Below are positions 27,099 to 36,604 of a stretch of 61,316 nucleotides of DNA, one piece after another. The stretch is from Romeriopsis navalis LEGE 11480 (lineage in GTDB: Bacteria; Cyanobacteriota; Cyanobacteriia; Leptolyngbyales; Leptolyngbyaceae), in NCBI RefSeq assembly GCF_015207035.1, contig NZ_JADEXQ010000024.1, positions 1 through 61,316 on the forward strand, given 5' to 3'. The position numbers were made by a program, and so were the translations under genes. How positions within the stretch are numbered: position 1 is the stretch's first letter; each line of letters begins with the position of its first letter. Under the pieces are notes generated by a model that did no database searches, was not told the DNA's origin, and worked only from the letters and a program-made list of their open reading frames with translations.

Positions 27099-29321
27099 TT
27101 AATCGGGGGTTTCAGGCCGAGCCATTTGCATCAGAATATTCTGGGATGATTGCTCGATCGCGCCATTCTCCGGTGTGCGCTGGATATATCGACCATCGGG
27201 TTGTAAATCCCAGGCATGGCGGTTATCAGCCAATAAAATCCCGAGAATTTCCTGTAAATCCTTGGCTAATTCCGGATCCTCGATCGGCGTCACGGCTTCA
27301 ACGCGGCGATTGAGGTTGCGTGTCATCCAGTCCGCGCTGCCGATATAGACTTCTTCTTCGCCATTATTGTGAAAGTAGAACACTCGTGAATGTTCTAAAA
27401 ATCGGCCCACAATGCTGACCACATTGATCGTTTCACTGATCCCCGGTAGGCCGGGTTTGAGACAGCAGATGCCGCGCACGATCAAATCGATTTTTACGCC
27501 GGCACTGCCTGCTTGATAGAGTGCTTCAATCACTTTGGCATCAACTAGGGCATTCATTTTGGCCACAATCCGGCCATTGCCATGGGCTTGGTGTTGCTGG
27601 GTTTCGCGATCGATCAGTTCCAACATCCGCCGCCGCAGACTGACCGGCGCGACGAGCAGTTTGCGGTATTCCGACTGGCGGGAATAGCCGGTGAGCGAAT
27701 TAAACAGATCGGTGACGTCCGCGCCAATTTCTTCGTTGCAGGTTAAGACCCCTAAATCGGTGTAGAGTCCGGCGGTTTTGGGATTGTAGTTGCCCGTGCC
27801 GACATGCACGTAACGACGAATTCTGCCGGTTTCCCGGCGCACGACGAGGGCCAGCTTGGTATGTGTCTTTAATCCGACTAAACCGTAAACTACATGTACC
27901 CCAGCACTTTCGAGCCGCTTGGCCCAGAGGATATTGTTTGCTTCGTCAAATCGGGCTTTGAGTTCGATCAAGACAGCAACTTGGATGCCATTCTCTGCGG
28001 CTTTGATCAGGGCTTTGACGATCGGCGAATCACCGGAAGTCCTATATAGCGTCATTTTGATGGCGACGGCACCGGTATCATGGGCGGCGGCTTCAATAAA
28101 CCGCTGCACACTGGTGGAAAAGGACTGATAGGGATGGTGCAGCAGAATGTCTTGCTGCCGAATACTGCTGAAGATATCGGACTCCGCGCCTTCTGGATTG
28201 TCGATGTCAAATTCCAGAAGTTTTTTCAGGCGGGGATGTGTGGCCGGTTTCCAGCTCGGGTCTTTGAGTTCGGGGAGCGGTAATCCCAGAAAGTTCATTA
28301 AGTCGCGCAGACAGAGCAAGCCATCGAGTTCGTAAATATCCTGCTCGGTAATATCCAGTTCTTGAATTAGTAGCGATCGCAAGGCAGGTGGCATATTTGA
28401 TGGCAGCTCGACCCGTACGACGGAGCCCCCGACGCGGCGCTTCCGTAATTCCTGCTCGATCGCTTCCATGAGGTCATCGGCTTCATCTTCTTCGACTTCT
28501 AGATCGGCATTCCGGGTGACGCGGAAGGGGTAGTATTCTTGGACATCCATGCCTGGAAATAAGGTGCCGAGGTTGTGGGCGATCACTTGCTCCAGCGAGA
28601 CGCCAACCCAAGCCGGGGGTTTGGCCGCTGCAATGGGGGTCACATCTGGTGCTGTAACGGCGGCGGTGAGATTGACTGGGACTGCCTGCAGATCGCTCGG
28701 GAGTGGAATAAATCGGGGTAACACTTTGGGCACTTTGACCCGTGCAAACCGTTCTTGACCAGAATCACGATCGCGAATCACCACCGCCAAACTCAGACTA
28801 AGGTTAGAAATGTAGGGAAATGGATGACCGGGGTCGATCGCCAGTGGCGTGAGCACGGGAAATACCTGTTGCTCAAAATATTGCTTCAGATGCTCACGCT
28901 GCTGCTGATCTAAGTCAATGTAGTCGAGTAAGTAAACCTGATGCTGTGCGAGTTCTGGCCGAACGACTTGCTCGAAATGTTGGTGCTGCTGAGCGACGAT
29001 CGGATGCAGTCGATCATAAATCAGTGTGAGCTGCTGCTGTGGCGTTTTGCCATCGATGCTGCGTTTGCCGACACCGGCCTCGACCTGCTGCTTCAGGGCG
29101 GCGATCCGCACCATAAAGTATTCATCTAAGTTCGAGCTGAAAATCGCCAGGAACTTTAGCCGTTCTAATAATGGCGTGCGTGCATCGATCGCCTCATGCA
29201 AAACGCGATTATTAAATTCAATCCAGCTCAACTCGCGATTGAAGTAATAGGTTGGGTCTGACAGACTAATTGACTGTGATTCCTGTGCCTGCTTTTTGGG
29301 GGGTTGCCGCCGCCTCACCAT
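27099..29321 (-). CDS. ppk: Polyphosphate kinase 1
   Basis: A 740-residue PPK1, normal length. Domains in order: N-terminal helical domain (YYFNRELSWIEFNNRVLHEA), head domain, and two PLD-like catalytic domains holding the phosphorylated His (KTHTKLALVVRRETGRIRRYVHVGTGNYNP region, near residues 480-510) and the ATP site (IKMTLYRTS). It makes long-chain polyphosphate from ATP at the membrane face, a phosphate and energy store in cyanobacteria. The start with MVRRRQPPKKQAQ is basic. Monocistronic, minus strand, between devA and a 72-residue protein gene. Confidence 0.96.
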   Translation of the reverse strand: MVRRRQPPKKQAQESQSISLSDPTYYFNRELSWIEFNNRVLHEAIDARTPLLERLKFLAIFSSNLDEYFMVRIAALKQQVEAGVGKRSIDGKTPQQQLTLIYDRLHPIVAQQHQHFEQVVRPELAQHQVYLLDYIDLDQQQREHLKQYFEQQVFPVLTPLAIDPGHPFPYISNLSLSLAVVIRDRDSGQERFARVKVPKVLPRFIPLPSDLQAVPVNLTAAVTAPDVTPIAAAKPPAWVGVSLEQVIAHNLGTLFPGMDVQEYYPFRVTRNADLEVEEDEADDLMEAIEQELRKRRVGGSVVRVELPSNMPPALRSLLIQELDITEQDIYELDGLLCLRDLMNFLGLPLPELKDPSWKPATHPRLKKLLEFDIDNPEGAESDIFSSIRQQDILLHHPYQSFSTSVQRFIEAAAHDTGAVAIKMTLYRTSGDSPIVKALIKAAENGIQVAVLIELKARFDEANNILWAKRLESAGVHVVYGLVGLKTHTKLALVVRRETGRIRRYVHVGTGNYNPKTAGLYTDLGVLTCNEEIGADVTDLFNSLTGYSRQSEYRKLLVAPVSLRRRMLELIDRETQQHQAHGNGRIVAKMNALVDAKVIEALYQAGSAGVKIDLIVRGICCLKPGLPGISETINVVSIVGRFLEHSRVFYFHNNGEEEVYIGSADWMTRNLNRRVEAVTPIEDPELAKDLQEILGILLADNRHAWDLQPDGRYIQRTPENGAIEQSSQNILMQMARPETPD

Positions 29322-29453
29322 AGACTTGTTACCCTATCCATTTACTGAGAGTCTGGTTGATGTTGACTCTGGTTGATATTGTGAATGCGATCCAATGTTT
29401 ACCGTACCGGTTAGGGCTGACCGCAATGTGTTAGCTGCCATACGCTGTTCCAA

Positions 29454-29672
29454 CTAGAGACCCTGGCGAAAGACCTCATCCTCTTGGCCTTTCCACCATT
29501 CCCCCATATTCATTAGAGAACGGTGTAGATCTTCGAGTTCACAGGCATATTCTGTATCGCTCATTTCATGGCGACGTTCTTTTAGCTTCGCTAAACGCAA
29601 CTGGAGCAGGAGCCAGGGTTTAGAGAGGCCGTCGTTTGCTTCAATGTATCGGGCTAAATCGTCGCTATGCAT
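29454..29672 (-). CDS. Small helical hypothetical protein
   Basis: A 72-residue soluble protein, mostly charged helix: YIEANDGLSKPWLLLQLRLAKLKERRHEM, then YACELEDLHRSLMNMGEWWKG. No signal peptide or known motif. It is enclosed by ppk downstream and the sodB terminator upstream, on the same strand. Composition is normal for the region. The good helical pattern and the placement between a terminator and the next gene support a real gene, function unknown. Confidence 0.65.
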   Translation of the reverse strand: MHSDDLARYIEANDGLSKPWLLLQLRLAKLKERRHEMSDTEYACELEDLHRSLMNMGEWWKGQEDEVFRQGL

Positions 29673-29708
29673 AGTTCTGTGTCAGCTGCGGAGAACTCCA
29701 GATAAAAC

Positions 29709-29734
29709 AAGAGGGGCGTAGCTACGCCCCTCTT
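29709..29734 (-). terminator. Terminator of sodB
   Basis: Perfect palindrome AAGAGGGGCGTAG/CTACGCCCCTCTT, followed on the minus strand by a T-rich tract. It lies 53 bases after the sodB stop. Confidence 0.85.
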
Positions 29735-29786
29735 CATTATTGGGTAAGCCCCGGCCGACTGGCTGGAACTAACCGTTTGATGGAAT

Positions 29787-30389
29787 CTACGCGCCCAAAT
29801 TAGCAGCAACGAAGTCCCAATTCACGAGCTTGTCGAGGTAGTTACCGATGTAACCCGGGCGGGCGTTCTGGAAGTCGAGGTAGTAAGCATGCTCCCAAAC
29901 GTCCAAGGTCAACAAGGGCTTTTGGCCTTTGGTCAAGGGGTTATCAGCATTGGCGGTCTTGGTGATTTTCAAGGTACCACCGTCATCAACTAACCAAGCC
30001 CAGCCGCTACCGAATTGGGTGGCGGCGGCAGCGGCGAAAGCTGCCTTGAACTCATCGTAGCTCCCAAAAGCGGCGTTAATTTTCTCGGCCAATGCACCAG
30101 TCGGGGCACCGCCACCGCCAGGCTTGAGGCTATTCCAGAAGAAGGTGTGGTTCCACACTTGGGCAGCATTGTTGAAGATGCCAGCCGCATCGGCCTTGCC
30201 CGCTGTCATGGTGATGATTTCTTCCAAAGACTTGCCCGCATACTCAGGCTTGTCAGCCACTAGCTTGTTGAGGTTAGCGACATAAGCTGCATGGTGCTTA
30301 CCGTAGTGGTACTCGAAAGTCTCCGCTTTCATTCCGTGGGCTTCCAAAGCATCCTTTGCAAAAGGCAGGGGGGCTTGTTCAAATGCCAT
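29787..30389 (-). CDS. sodB: Iron superoxide dismutase
   Basis: A 200-residue Fe-type SOD. Metal ligands: His in [13 protein letters not shown] near residue 27, His in QVWNHTFFW near 79, and Asp/His in [20 protein letters not shown] near 162-166. The Fe-form marker residues around GSGWAWLV and the AAQ segment favour iron over manganese. It removes superoxide in the cytoplasm, next to photosynthetic membranes. Single gene with its own terminator at 29709-29734. Confidence 0.96.
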   Translation of the reverse strand: MAFEQAPLPFAKDALEAHGMKAETFEYHYGKHHAAYVANLNKLVADKPEYAGKSLEEIITMTAGKADAAGIFNNAAQVWNHTFFWNSLKPGGGGAPTGALAEKINAAFGSYDEFKAAFAAAAATQFGSGWAWLVDDGGTLKITKTANADNPLTKGQKPLLTLDVWEHAYYLDFQNARPGYIGNYLDKLVNWDFVAANLGA

Positions 30390-30744
30390 AGTGTGCTTCT
30401 CTACTTAAAAAGATCTAATTGAATTACAACCCATCAAGACGGCGCGATCGCAAACTGAGCAATGCAGCCCATCGATCGCCCCACTTCGAACTCATACCTA
30501 GTTCAGCTTGGGAAATCACTTCTCAGTGTAGCGCGTCCGATCGCTGATGCAAAACAGGAATTTATCGGCCGGAGATGCGGGCGCGGTGGGGCTGATCCGG
30601 CGGGTCAAATTACAAGAAACTTAGGATTGCCACCGCCAAGCTTGTTACATTGGTTCATCAAAAATGTAAATCCTTCGATATGATAGGTACTTGCTTTTAT
30701 CCTTTTGTGTGTTTTGTCCCACTATTTCCCCGAGAGTGCTGCCT
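30390..30744. other. Divergent promoter region sodB / devB
   Basis: About 355 bases between the divergent sodB and devB starts. No gene is supported. The TTG-starting extension of devB at 30691 has no protein support. No repeat or operator was recognised. Confidence 0.5.
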
Positions 30745-32070
30745 GTGACTACCAATCCGATAATGAAGCAATCTGGTGCGCGGGTCGTGTTGATTGTGTC
30801 AGCGATCGCCCTGGCGGTTACGGGATTAGGTTTCTTCATTTTGGCGAATCCCCCGGGTGGTAAACCAAAAGCGGCGGAAACCAGTAGTCAAAGTGGCGCT
30901 CGGCGCTCGGCCGGCGGCATTGGTGCCCTGGGACGTTTAGAGCCGGAGAATGAAGTTTTCCGAGTGGCCCCCCCGGCGGTGGGTTTTAGTTCACGGATTT
31001 TGCAGATGAAAATTCGTGAAGGGGATAAAGTGAAGGCGAACCAAGTTGTTGCGTTGTTAGACTCAGCGCCCAGCTTACAGGCTTCTGTGTTGGTCGCTCA
31101 AACTCAGGTAGCGGAAGCCCAGGCGCAACTTGATCAGGCAAAAGCCGGAGCCAAAGTTTCCGATGTGCGCGCCCAGATTGCGGCGGTGAATCAGGAGAAG
31201 CTCAAAGGTCAGCAAGCGGTGAATCAGGCCCAGGTCGCGAGTGTCGATCTGCAAAATGCCGGTATCAATGCGGCCAAAATTGGCAGTGAATTGAATAAGG
31301 CCGAATGGGAATTCCTCAAATTTGGCCGACTTTGTTTGGAGCAGCAATTGCCGGTGGGGGCATTAGCCGCCAAAATTCAGGCCTATGCGGCGAGCGACCA
31401 AAGTGTCCCCTTGTGTGAAAATGGGGCGATTTCTGAGCAAGCCTTGCGTGAGAAATTTGAGGATTATCAAGTTCAGTCAACTCTGTATAAGCAGGCTCAG
31501 GGAGCCGTTGCTGCGGCGCGAATTCGCCTGAACCAACAAAAAAGTGCGATTCGGGTGGCGGAAGCGAGCGTTAGTCAAAATACCTCCCAAGTGCAGAGTT
31601 TACAAAAGCCGCGTCCGGTTGATATTAAGCGGGCGCAAACGCAGTTGCAGGTGGCGCAGGCGAATCTCCAAAAAGCGACGATTGAATATCAGCAAAATGC
31701 TCTGGTGAAAGTGCCGATTGATGGCACGGTGTTAAAAATCCACGCTAAGCCAAGTGAGGCGATCGGGACCAAAGGCATTATGGATATTGGGCGGACGAGT
31801 CAAATGTATGCGGTGGCCGAAGTTGATGAAAGTTTGATTGGCCGGGTGCGCGAAGGTCAGACTGCGACTGTTAAGAGTGATGCGTTTGAAGGCGAAATCA
31901 CGGGTCGCGTGGTCAAAATTGGGCGGCAAATTGGTAAAAACTCGATTACCAGTACCGATCCCGCGGATAGTCAGGATAGCCGTGTGGTTGAGGTGAAAAT
32001 TAAGCTCGATGATAGTGAACCAGTGGCAGGTTTGACGAACTTACAAGTGCGTGTCGCAATTTTGCCCTAA
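30745..32070 (+). CDS. devB: DevB-type membrane fusion protein (HlyD family)
   Basis: A GTG at 30745 (MTTNPIMKQSGARV) or the ATG at 30763 is the likely start; a TTG at 30691 is less credible. About 441 residues: one N-terminal membrane helix (VVLIVSAIALAVTGLGFFI), a lipoyl-like half (GRLEPENEVFRVAPP), a long coiled-coil hairpin rich in Gln and Ala (about residues 120-330), and the second barrel half (LVKVPIDGTVLKIHAKPSEAIGTKGIMDIG). It links the inner-membrane DevC/DevA pump to TolC across the periplasm. devC follows after 119 bases in the same direction. Confidence 0.93.
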   Translation: MTTNPIMKQSGARVVLIVSAIALAVTGLGFFILANPPGGKPKAAETSSQSGARRSAGGIGALGRLEPENEVFRVAPPAVGFSSRILQMKIREGDKVKANQVVALLDSAPSLQASVLVAQTQVAEAQAQLDQAKAGAKVSDVRAQIAAVNQEKLKGQQAVNQAQVASVDLQNAGINAAKIGSELNKAEWEFLKFGRLCLEQQLPVGALAAKIQAYAASDQSVPLCENGAISEQALREKFEDYQVQSTLYKQAQGAVAAARIRLNQQKSAIRVAEASVSQNTSQVQSLQKPRPVDIKRAQTQLQVAQANLQKATIEYQQNALVKVPIDGTVLKIHAKPSEAIGTKGIMDIGRTSQMYAVAEVDESLIGRVREGQTATVKSDAFEGEITGRVVKIGRQIGKNSITSTDPADSQDSRVVEVKIKLDDSEPVAGLTNLQVRVAILP

Positions 32071-32189
32071 GTTTTGCTGCTGCCGTGTCCCCTAGAACGC
32101 GAGTGGGTGTACCCAAGTTGAATGCGGTGAAGGCGTTCAGTCCGATTGAATATGTTTGATGCCCGCGTCACGTTTAGGTCCTTTAATCA

Positions 32190-33428
32190 ATGTTTGCAAT
32201 TCCCCTGGCTTGGCTTCAACTGAAACGTGAAAAAGTGCGACTGCTGGTGGCCTTGGCCGGCATTGGCTTTGCGGTAATTCTGATGTTTTTGCAGCTGGGA
32301 TTCCAAGATGCATTGTTTGAAAGTGCCGTAACCTTCCATAAAAACCTGAAGGGCGATGTGTTTTTGGTGAGTTCCCAATCCACTTCCCTGATTTCGCTCA
32401 AGAGTTTTGACGATCGTCGTCTTTATGCCGCTTTGGGTACTCCGGGCGTGGAGAAAGTGAGTCCCGTGAAATTGGGATTTGGGATCTGGAAAAATCCCTT
32501 TTGGGAAGGGCCGCCGAAGTCGCAAACTCGCAGCATCATGGTGGTGGGAATTGACCCTGATGATGATGTGATGAGTTTGGAGGGGTTAGAGGCAGAGAAT
32601 CGGAATTTATTGCGTCTCGAAGATCGGGTGCTATTTGATCGAAAATCCCGCGATGAGTTTGGCCCGATCGCCGCGAAGTTTGATGAGTTCGCCGCGAAGG
32701 ACGAGGCGATTGAAGCCGAAGTTGAAGGCCGCCGACTGACGATCGCGAATGTGTTTGAGTTGGGCGCTTCCTTCGGGGCCGATGGCAACATGGTGGTGAG
32801 TAATACAACCTTCCATCGCTTGTTTAATCGCAAGGTGAACAAGATTGATATGGGTGTCATTCAGCTCAAGCCCGATGCCGATGTGGTGGCAACGCTGGAT
32901 ATTCTGAAGCAGACGTTGCCCGGAGAATTTCGAGTGGATCCGGAACTAAAACCGGCCCAAGCTAAAGAAGACTTTTTCTTAGGTGATATTCGGGTGATGT
33001 CGCGGGATGCGTTCATTGCGGCGGAACGCAAATATTGGGCCGAAGGGACGGCGATCGGGTTTATCTTCACTTTAGGGACGGCGATCGGGTTTATTGTCGG
33101 GATTGTGATTGTTTATCAAATTCTGTATACCGATGTGGCGGATCATTTGGCCGAGTATGCCACGCTCAAAGCCATGGGTTACTACAATCGCTATCTGTTG
33201 AAAGTCGTGTTTCAAGAGGCGTTTATTTTGGCTGTGATGGGGTTTATTCCCGGCTATTTTCTCAGCACGGGGATGTACAAACTGACCCGTGGGGCGACGG
33301 CTCTGCCGATCGGGATGACCCAATCGCGCAGCACCTTAGTATTTTGTCTGACGGTGATTATGTGCCTGGTTTCGGGGGCGATTGCGGTGCGTAAAGTGGC
33401 TGATGCTGATCCAGCGGATATCTTTTAG
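32190..33428 (+). CDS. devC: DevC-type ABC transporter permease
   Basis: A 412-residue MacB/FtsX-type permease: one N-terminal helix (LLVALAGIGFAVILMFLQLGF), a large periplasmic domain (about residues 45-275), then three C-terminal helices (GFIFTLGTAIGFIVGIVIVYQI, AFILAVMGFIPGYF, LVFCLTVIMCLVSG). Closing ADADPADIF is typical of DevC. With DevB and a DevA ATPase it exports envelope lipid or similar cargo. The intervening repeat GTAIGFIF-type wording is normal for this family. Its ATPase gene is not adjacent; the nearest devA is at 26201-26923 on the other strand. Confidence 0.94.
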   Translation: MFAIPLAWLQLKREKVRLLVALAGIGFAVILMFLQLGFQDALFESAVTFHKNLKGDVFLVSSQSTSLISLKSFDDRRLYAALGTPGVEKVSPVKLGFGIWKNPFWEGPPKSQTRSIMVVGIDPDDDVMSLEGLEAENRNLLRLEDRVLFDRKSRDEFGPIAAKFDEFAAKDEAIEAEVEGRRLTIANVFELGASFGADGNMVVSNTTFHRLFNRKVNKIDMGVIQLKPDADVVATLDILKQTLPGEFRVDPELKPAQAKEDFFLGDIRVMSRDAFIAAERKYWAEGTAIGFIFTLGTAIGFIVGIVIVYQILYTDVADHLAEYATLKAMGYYNRYLLKVVFQEAFILAVMGFIPGYFLSTGMYKLTRGATALPIGMTQSRSTLVFCLTVIMCLVSGAIAVRKVADADPADIF

Positions 33429-33481
33429 GCGGCATAATAGGAACTTCCTCACGTTTATTGCCAGAATCAGGCAACACCTGC

Positions 33482-34531
33482 ATGGTTAGCGATCGCGCCT
33501 TTCCCGAACAACCAAAAGTTTTGATTGTGTTTAATCCGCATGCGGGCCAGGCCACCGCTGTGCGCCAGAGCCTGGAGCAGGCGGCTGACCTTTGGCGTGC
33601 CCAAGGTTGGCAGGTTGATTTGCAAGCGACGATGGCAGCGGGTGATGCGACCCAAATTGCCAAAACTGCCAGTCAAAATGGGGTGAATATTGTGGTTGCG
33701 GCGGGCGGTGACGGCACCGTTAACGAAGTGATGAATGGCCTGGTGAACACGGAAACGGCGCTGGCGGTGCTACCGGCGGGGACGGTGAACATTTGGGCCC
33801 GGGAAATGGGTTTAGCGATGGATGTCCAACGGGCGGCGGCGACGACGCTACTGGCCCAATGGCGTTGCGTTGATGTTGGTCGTGTGCGATCGATGTTTCC
33901 CCGCACTCGCCGCTTGTCACGCAAGCGGGTGGCCCGGCCGAAGGAACCGCTGGTCGATCGGCATTTTTTGCTGATGGCTGGCGTGGGGTTTGATGCGGCG
34001 GTGACGGCGGGGGTTAAGCCCTTGGAGAAAAAGCGACTGGGGGCGATCGCCTACGTTAAACAAGCAATTCAAATTGGCTGGAATTATCGCGGCAATAAAG
34101 TTGCCCTGCGAATTGATGGTAAAAAAATTCGGGGTCGATTTCTGATGGCGGTTGTCGGAAATAGCCAGTTATATGGCGGCGTAATGAAATTTACGCTGGA
34201 TGCGCTGATTGATGATGGGTTGCTCGATATTTGTGTGATTCAGGGTCGCAGTATGCTCAAAGCGCCACTGCGATTGGTTTCAATTTTTTCGCGATCGCAC
34301 CATCGCGATCGGCGGATCAAGTACTACCAAGCGAAGCAGATCCAATTCCTCAGTCGTAAACCGATTCCGGTGCAAGTGGATGGGGACTATCTGGGCCAGA
34401 CCCCGATGTTGTTTGAAGTGGTGCCGCAAAGTTTGTGGGTGCTGGTGCCGCCCAATGCCGATCGTAGTTTGTGGAGTAATCACACCACCGATCAGTCACA
34501 GTGTGCGCCGCCTATTCAAACGGCGGATTGA
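33482..34531 (+). CDS. Diacylglycerol-kinase-family lipid kinase (YegS-like)
   Basis: The ATG at 33482 (MVSDRAFPEQPK) gives 349 residues. The DAGK catalytic signature is intact: VFNPHAGQ at the start, AAGGDGTVNEVMNGL near residue 75 and LPAGTVNIWAREMGL near 100. The C-terminal beta-sandwich ends with PVQVDGDYLGQTPMLFEVV. Enzymes of this family phosphorylate diacylglycerol, sphingoid bases or related lipids in the cytoplasm at the membrane; the substrate here is open. A basic segment (RTRRLSRKRVARPKE) near residue 140 may contact the membrane. Follows devC by 53 bases on the same strand and may be cotranscribed. Confidence 0.9.
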   Translation: MVSDRAFPEQPKVLIVFNPHAGQATAVRQSLEQAADLWRAQGWQVDLQATMAAGDATQIAKTASQNGVNIVVAAGGDGTVNEVMNGLVNTETALAVLPAGTVNIWAREMGLAMDVQRAAATTLLAQWRCVDVGRVRSMFPRTRRLSRKRVARPKEPLVDRHFLLMAGVGFDAAVTAGVKPLEKKRLGAIAYVKQAIQIGWNYRGNKVALRIDGKKIRGRFLMAVVGNSQLYGGVMKFTLDALIDDGLLDICVIQGRSMLKAPLRLVSIFSRSHHRDRRIKYYQAKQIQFLSRKPIPVQVDGDYLGQTPMLFEVVPQSLWVLVPPNADRSLWSNHTTDQSQCAPPIQTAD

Positions 34532-34597
34532 ATGGATGAAATCGAGTTTGGCCGATCAAATTTACTTTTTCGATCAATTTGGCTTTATTTGGCTGAT

Positions 34598-35488
34598 TTA
34601 GCCTTGTTTGGCCAAAATCCACTCCCGCAAAATTGGATTGACGATTTCCGGTGCTTCATCCTGAGGACAATGCCCCAGGCCTTCGAGGGGAATAAATTGC
34701 TCAACTTGGGGGTAATTGGTGTATTCACGCCCCAGCGCGATCGGTTCCCAGGGGTCTTGATCGCCCCACAGAATAATGGCGGGACATTGCAGTTGCGGCA
34801 AGAGATCTTCCGCTAGGGGGCCATGGGAGTAAGCCGTAAAGGCAAGAAACACATCAGCGGCACCCGGATCGCGGGCTGGTGTAATGAGATAATCAACCAG
34901 CTCATCCGTTACGGCTTCGCTCCGGCCATAGGCTTGATAGAGAATTTTCTTGACAGTTTTCGGTTGCGCGATTTGGCGGAAAAACCAATGGCCGATCGCT
35001 TTGTTGTCCAAAACCGCTTGCAGCAGGGGTGCTCCCAGTCGTTTGAACCACGGTTGGGTGGCAGTTTTACGGACGTGTAATAGTCGCAGTGAGCAGTTAA
35101 TGATCGCCGTGCCCCGCACTTGTTGCGGGAAATCAACAGCGGCTTGGAGAATCGCGACGCAGCCGATCGAGTTCCCGACGAGGTAAGTGGGTTCCCTAAC
35201 CACGTCCCGGCAGAAATCGCCAATCTGCTGGGACCAGGTCTCAAAGGTGTAGTCGATCGACTCCCCGGGTGTGGGTTTGTCCGAGGCCCCAAACCCAATT
35301 AAATCCAGTGCATAAACTCGGCAATCGGTGGCTAGATCGGGCAGATTCTGGCGCCAATGGTAGGCGGATGCGCCAAACCCGTGGATACATAGAACGGCGG
35401 GACCCTGATTACCTTGCTGTTGGTAGGCGATACGGTGGCCGCGCCAAGTCCAAGTTTGGTAGGTCAGTTGTGCTGTCGATGCGACCAT
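34598..35488 (-). CDS. Alpha/beta-fold hydrolase
   Basis: A 296-residue hydrolase: oxyanion segment HGFGASAYHW, nucleophile elbow GNSIGCVA near residue 108, acid WGDQDPWEP and His in LEGLGHCPQDEAP near residue 273, all in the expected order. A lid of helices lies between about 140 and 215. Cyanobacteria have several such hydrolases beside photosynthesis or carotenoid genes; substrate unknown. No signal peptide. It converges on the lipid kinase gene with 66 bases between the stops. Confidence 0.92.
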   Translation of the reverse strand: MVASTAQLTYQTWTWRGHRIAYQQQGNQGPAVLCIHGFGASAYHWRQNLPDLATDCRVYALDLIGFGASDKPTPGESIDYTFETWSQQIGDFCRDVVREPTYLVGNSIGCVAILQAAVDFPQQVRGTAIINCSLRLLHVRKTATQPWFKRLGAPLLQAVLDNKAIGHWFFRQIAQPKTVKKILYQAYGRSEAVTDELVDYLITPARDPGAADVFLAFTAYSHGPLAEDLLPQLQCPAIILWGDQDPWEPIALGREYTNYPQVEQFIPLEGLGHCPQDEAPEIVNPILREWILAKQG

Positions 35489-35949
35489 AATCCCGCTTAA
35501 CCGATTGCCGTTACATTTGTTTACATTGAGTTTAGTCTAGCACTGTGGGGTGTGAAGATTGGTGCTGGGTTGCGCTGGTAATTTTGCTGGGTTGGAATTT
35601 GAATCAGCCAGATTGCGCTTTTCGGTCGCTGCATAAAGCGTTAGGATGCTACTAACTTGAAGCAAGTCGCTAAATTTATGGTTAGTTAGTTATTTCACTA
35701 ATCTTTCTGTAGAAGTTGATTTTTGTGCTGATTTTTCGGTGGCATCGTCAATGGCTTTACAGAATGCGGATTATCCCGGAATCCATGGCGTCTGTTTGTT
35801 CGCTATAACTAGATCAATTCTTGATTTGCTGCGCTCCGTCGCACTCAATCCAACTTCATGCAATACGGTCACCCTGCAATTGCAGGCGGCAGCTTTTGCA
35901 GAGTCTTTATGTCAGGGAATGAGAAACTAGTCCATCACCACTTGAGTCT
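35489..35949. other. Spacer with a 14-bp palindrome
   Basis: About 460 bases without a supported gene, between the divergent hydrolase and thioredoxin-like genes. A perfect palindrome CCTGCAATTGCAGG lies at 35873-35886, 63 bases before the thioredoxin-like start, and could be an operator. The rest is AT-rich with no repeat. Confidence 0.45.
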
Positions 35950-36495
35950 ATGGAAGCACTTGGTACAGCGATCGGTGGGTATGCCCCAGATTTTGAACTG
36001 CCCGGTACGGACGGTTCGGTGCATCACCTGGCCCGCTATCTTGAGAATCATTCGGCGATCGGCGTCGTGTTTATTTGTAATCACTGCCCCTATGTGCAGT
36101 TTTACCTCGAACGGCTAAAGCAGTTACAGGCTGAGTTTAGTCCGCGTGGATTTACGTTGATTGGGATTAATCCTAACGATGCCGAGCAGTATCCGGCGGA
36201 TGGATTCGAGCAAATGAAAGCCTTTGTGGCGGAAAAAGGGGTGAATTTTCCTTACTTGCGTGATGTGACGCAGGATGTGGCCCAAACGTTTGGCGCGGAA
36301 AAGACGCCCCACGTATTCTTAGTCAATCAGCAAGGTGTGTTGTGCTATAGCGGCGCGATTGACGACAATGCCCAAGATGCAACCGCAGTGAGTCAACCAT
36401 TTTTGCGCGCGGCGATCGACCAAATTCTTGCTGGACAGTCAATTCAGCCGAATTCGACGGAGCCAGTTGGTTGCTCAGTTAAGTGGCGTAAGTAA
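35950..36495 (+). CDS. Thioredoxin-fold peroxiredoxin-like protein
   Basis: A 181-residue thioredoxin-fold protein of the cyanobacterial/proteobacterial thioredoxin family (AhpC/TSA-like). Opening APDFELPGTDGSVHHL, active CxxC in VFICNHCPYVQFYLERL near residue 41, cis-Pro in EKTPHVFLV near residue 118. It has no signal peptide. It probably reduces peroxides or disulfides in the cytoplasm; the true reaction is not fixed for this branch. The C-terminal tail carries another Cys (PVGCSVKW), which is usual in this family. A hairpin terminator follows. Confidence 0.92.
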   Translation: MEALGTAIGGYAPDFELPGTDGSVHHLARYLENHSAIGVVFICNHCPYVQFYLERLKQLQAEFSPRGFTLIGINPNDAEQYPADGFEQMKAFVAEKGVNFPYLRDVTQDVAQTFGAEKTPHVFLVNQQGVLCYSGAIDDNAQDATAVSQPFLRAAIDQILAGQSIQPNSTEPVGCSVKWRK

Positions 36496-36552
36496 GCTGA
36501 AGTCAGTCATACGATAATTTGGCGTTAGTGCCAGCGACAAAGTTTGGCAAAA

Positions 36553-36598
36553 CATGGACATTCTGAGGTTAGGTTCTCAGTAATGTCCATGACTTTTT
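36553..36598 (+). terminator. Terminator after the thioredoxin-like gene
   Basis: CATGGACATT pairs with AATGTCCATG across an inner stem (CTGAG/CTCAG), then CTTTTT. It ends just before the decayed kinase. Confidence 0.85.
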
Positions 36599-36604
36599 AG
36601 TCAT

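Noticed and set aside
33020-33110. Tandem DNA repeat GGGACGGCGATCGGGTTTAT inside devC
   Set aside because: The protein pattern GFIFxLGTAxGFIVG is normal for DevC; the DNA likeness comes from codon use and HIP1-like words.
35739-35930. Possible 63-residue protein before the thioredoxin-like gene
   Set aside because: No ribosome-binding site, odd composition, and it covers the likely promoter and palindrome.
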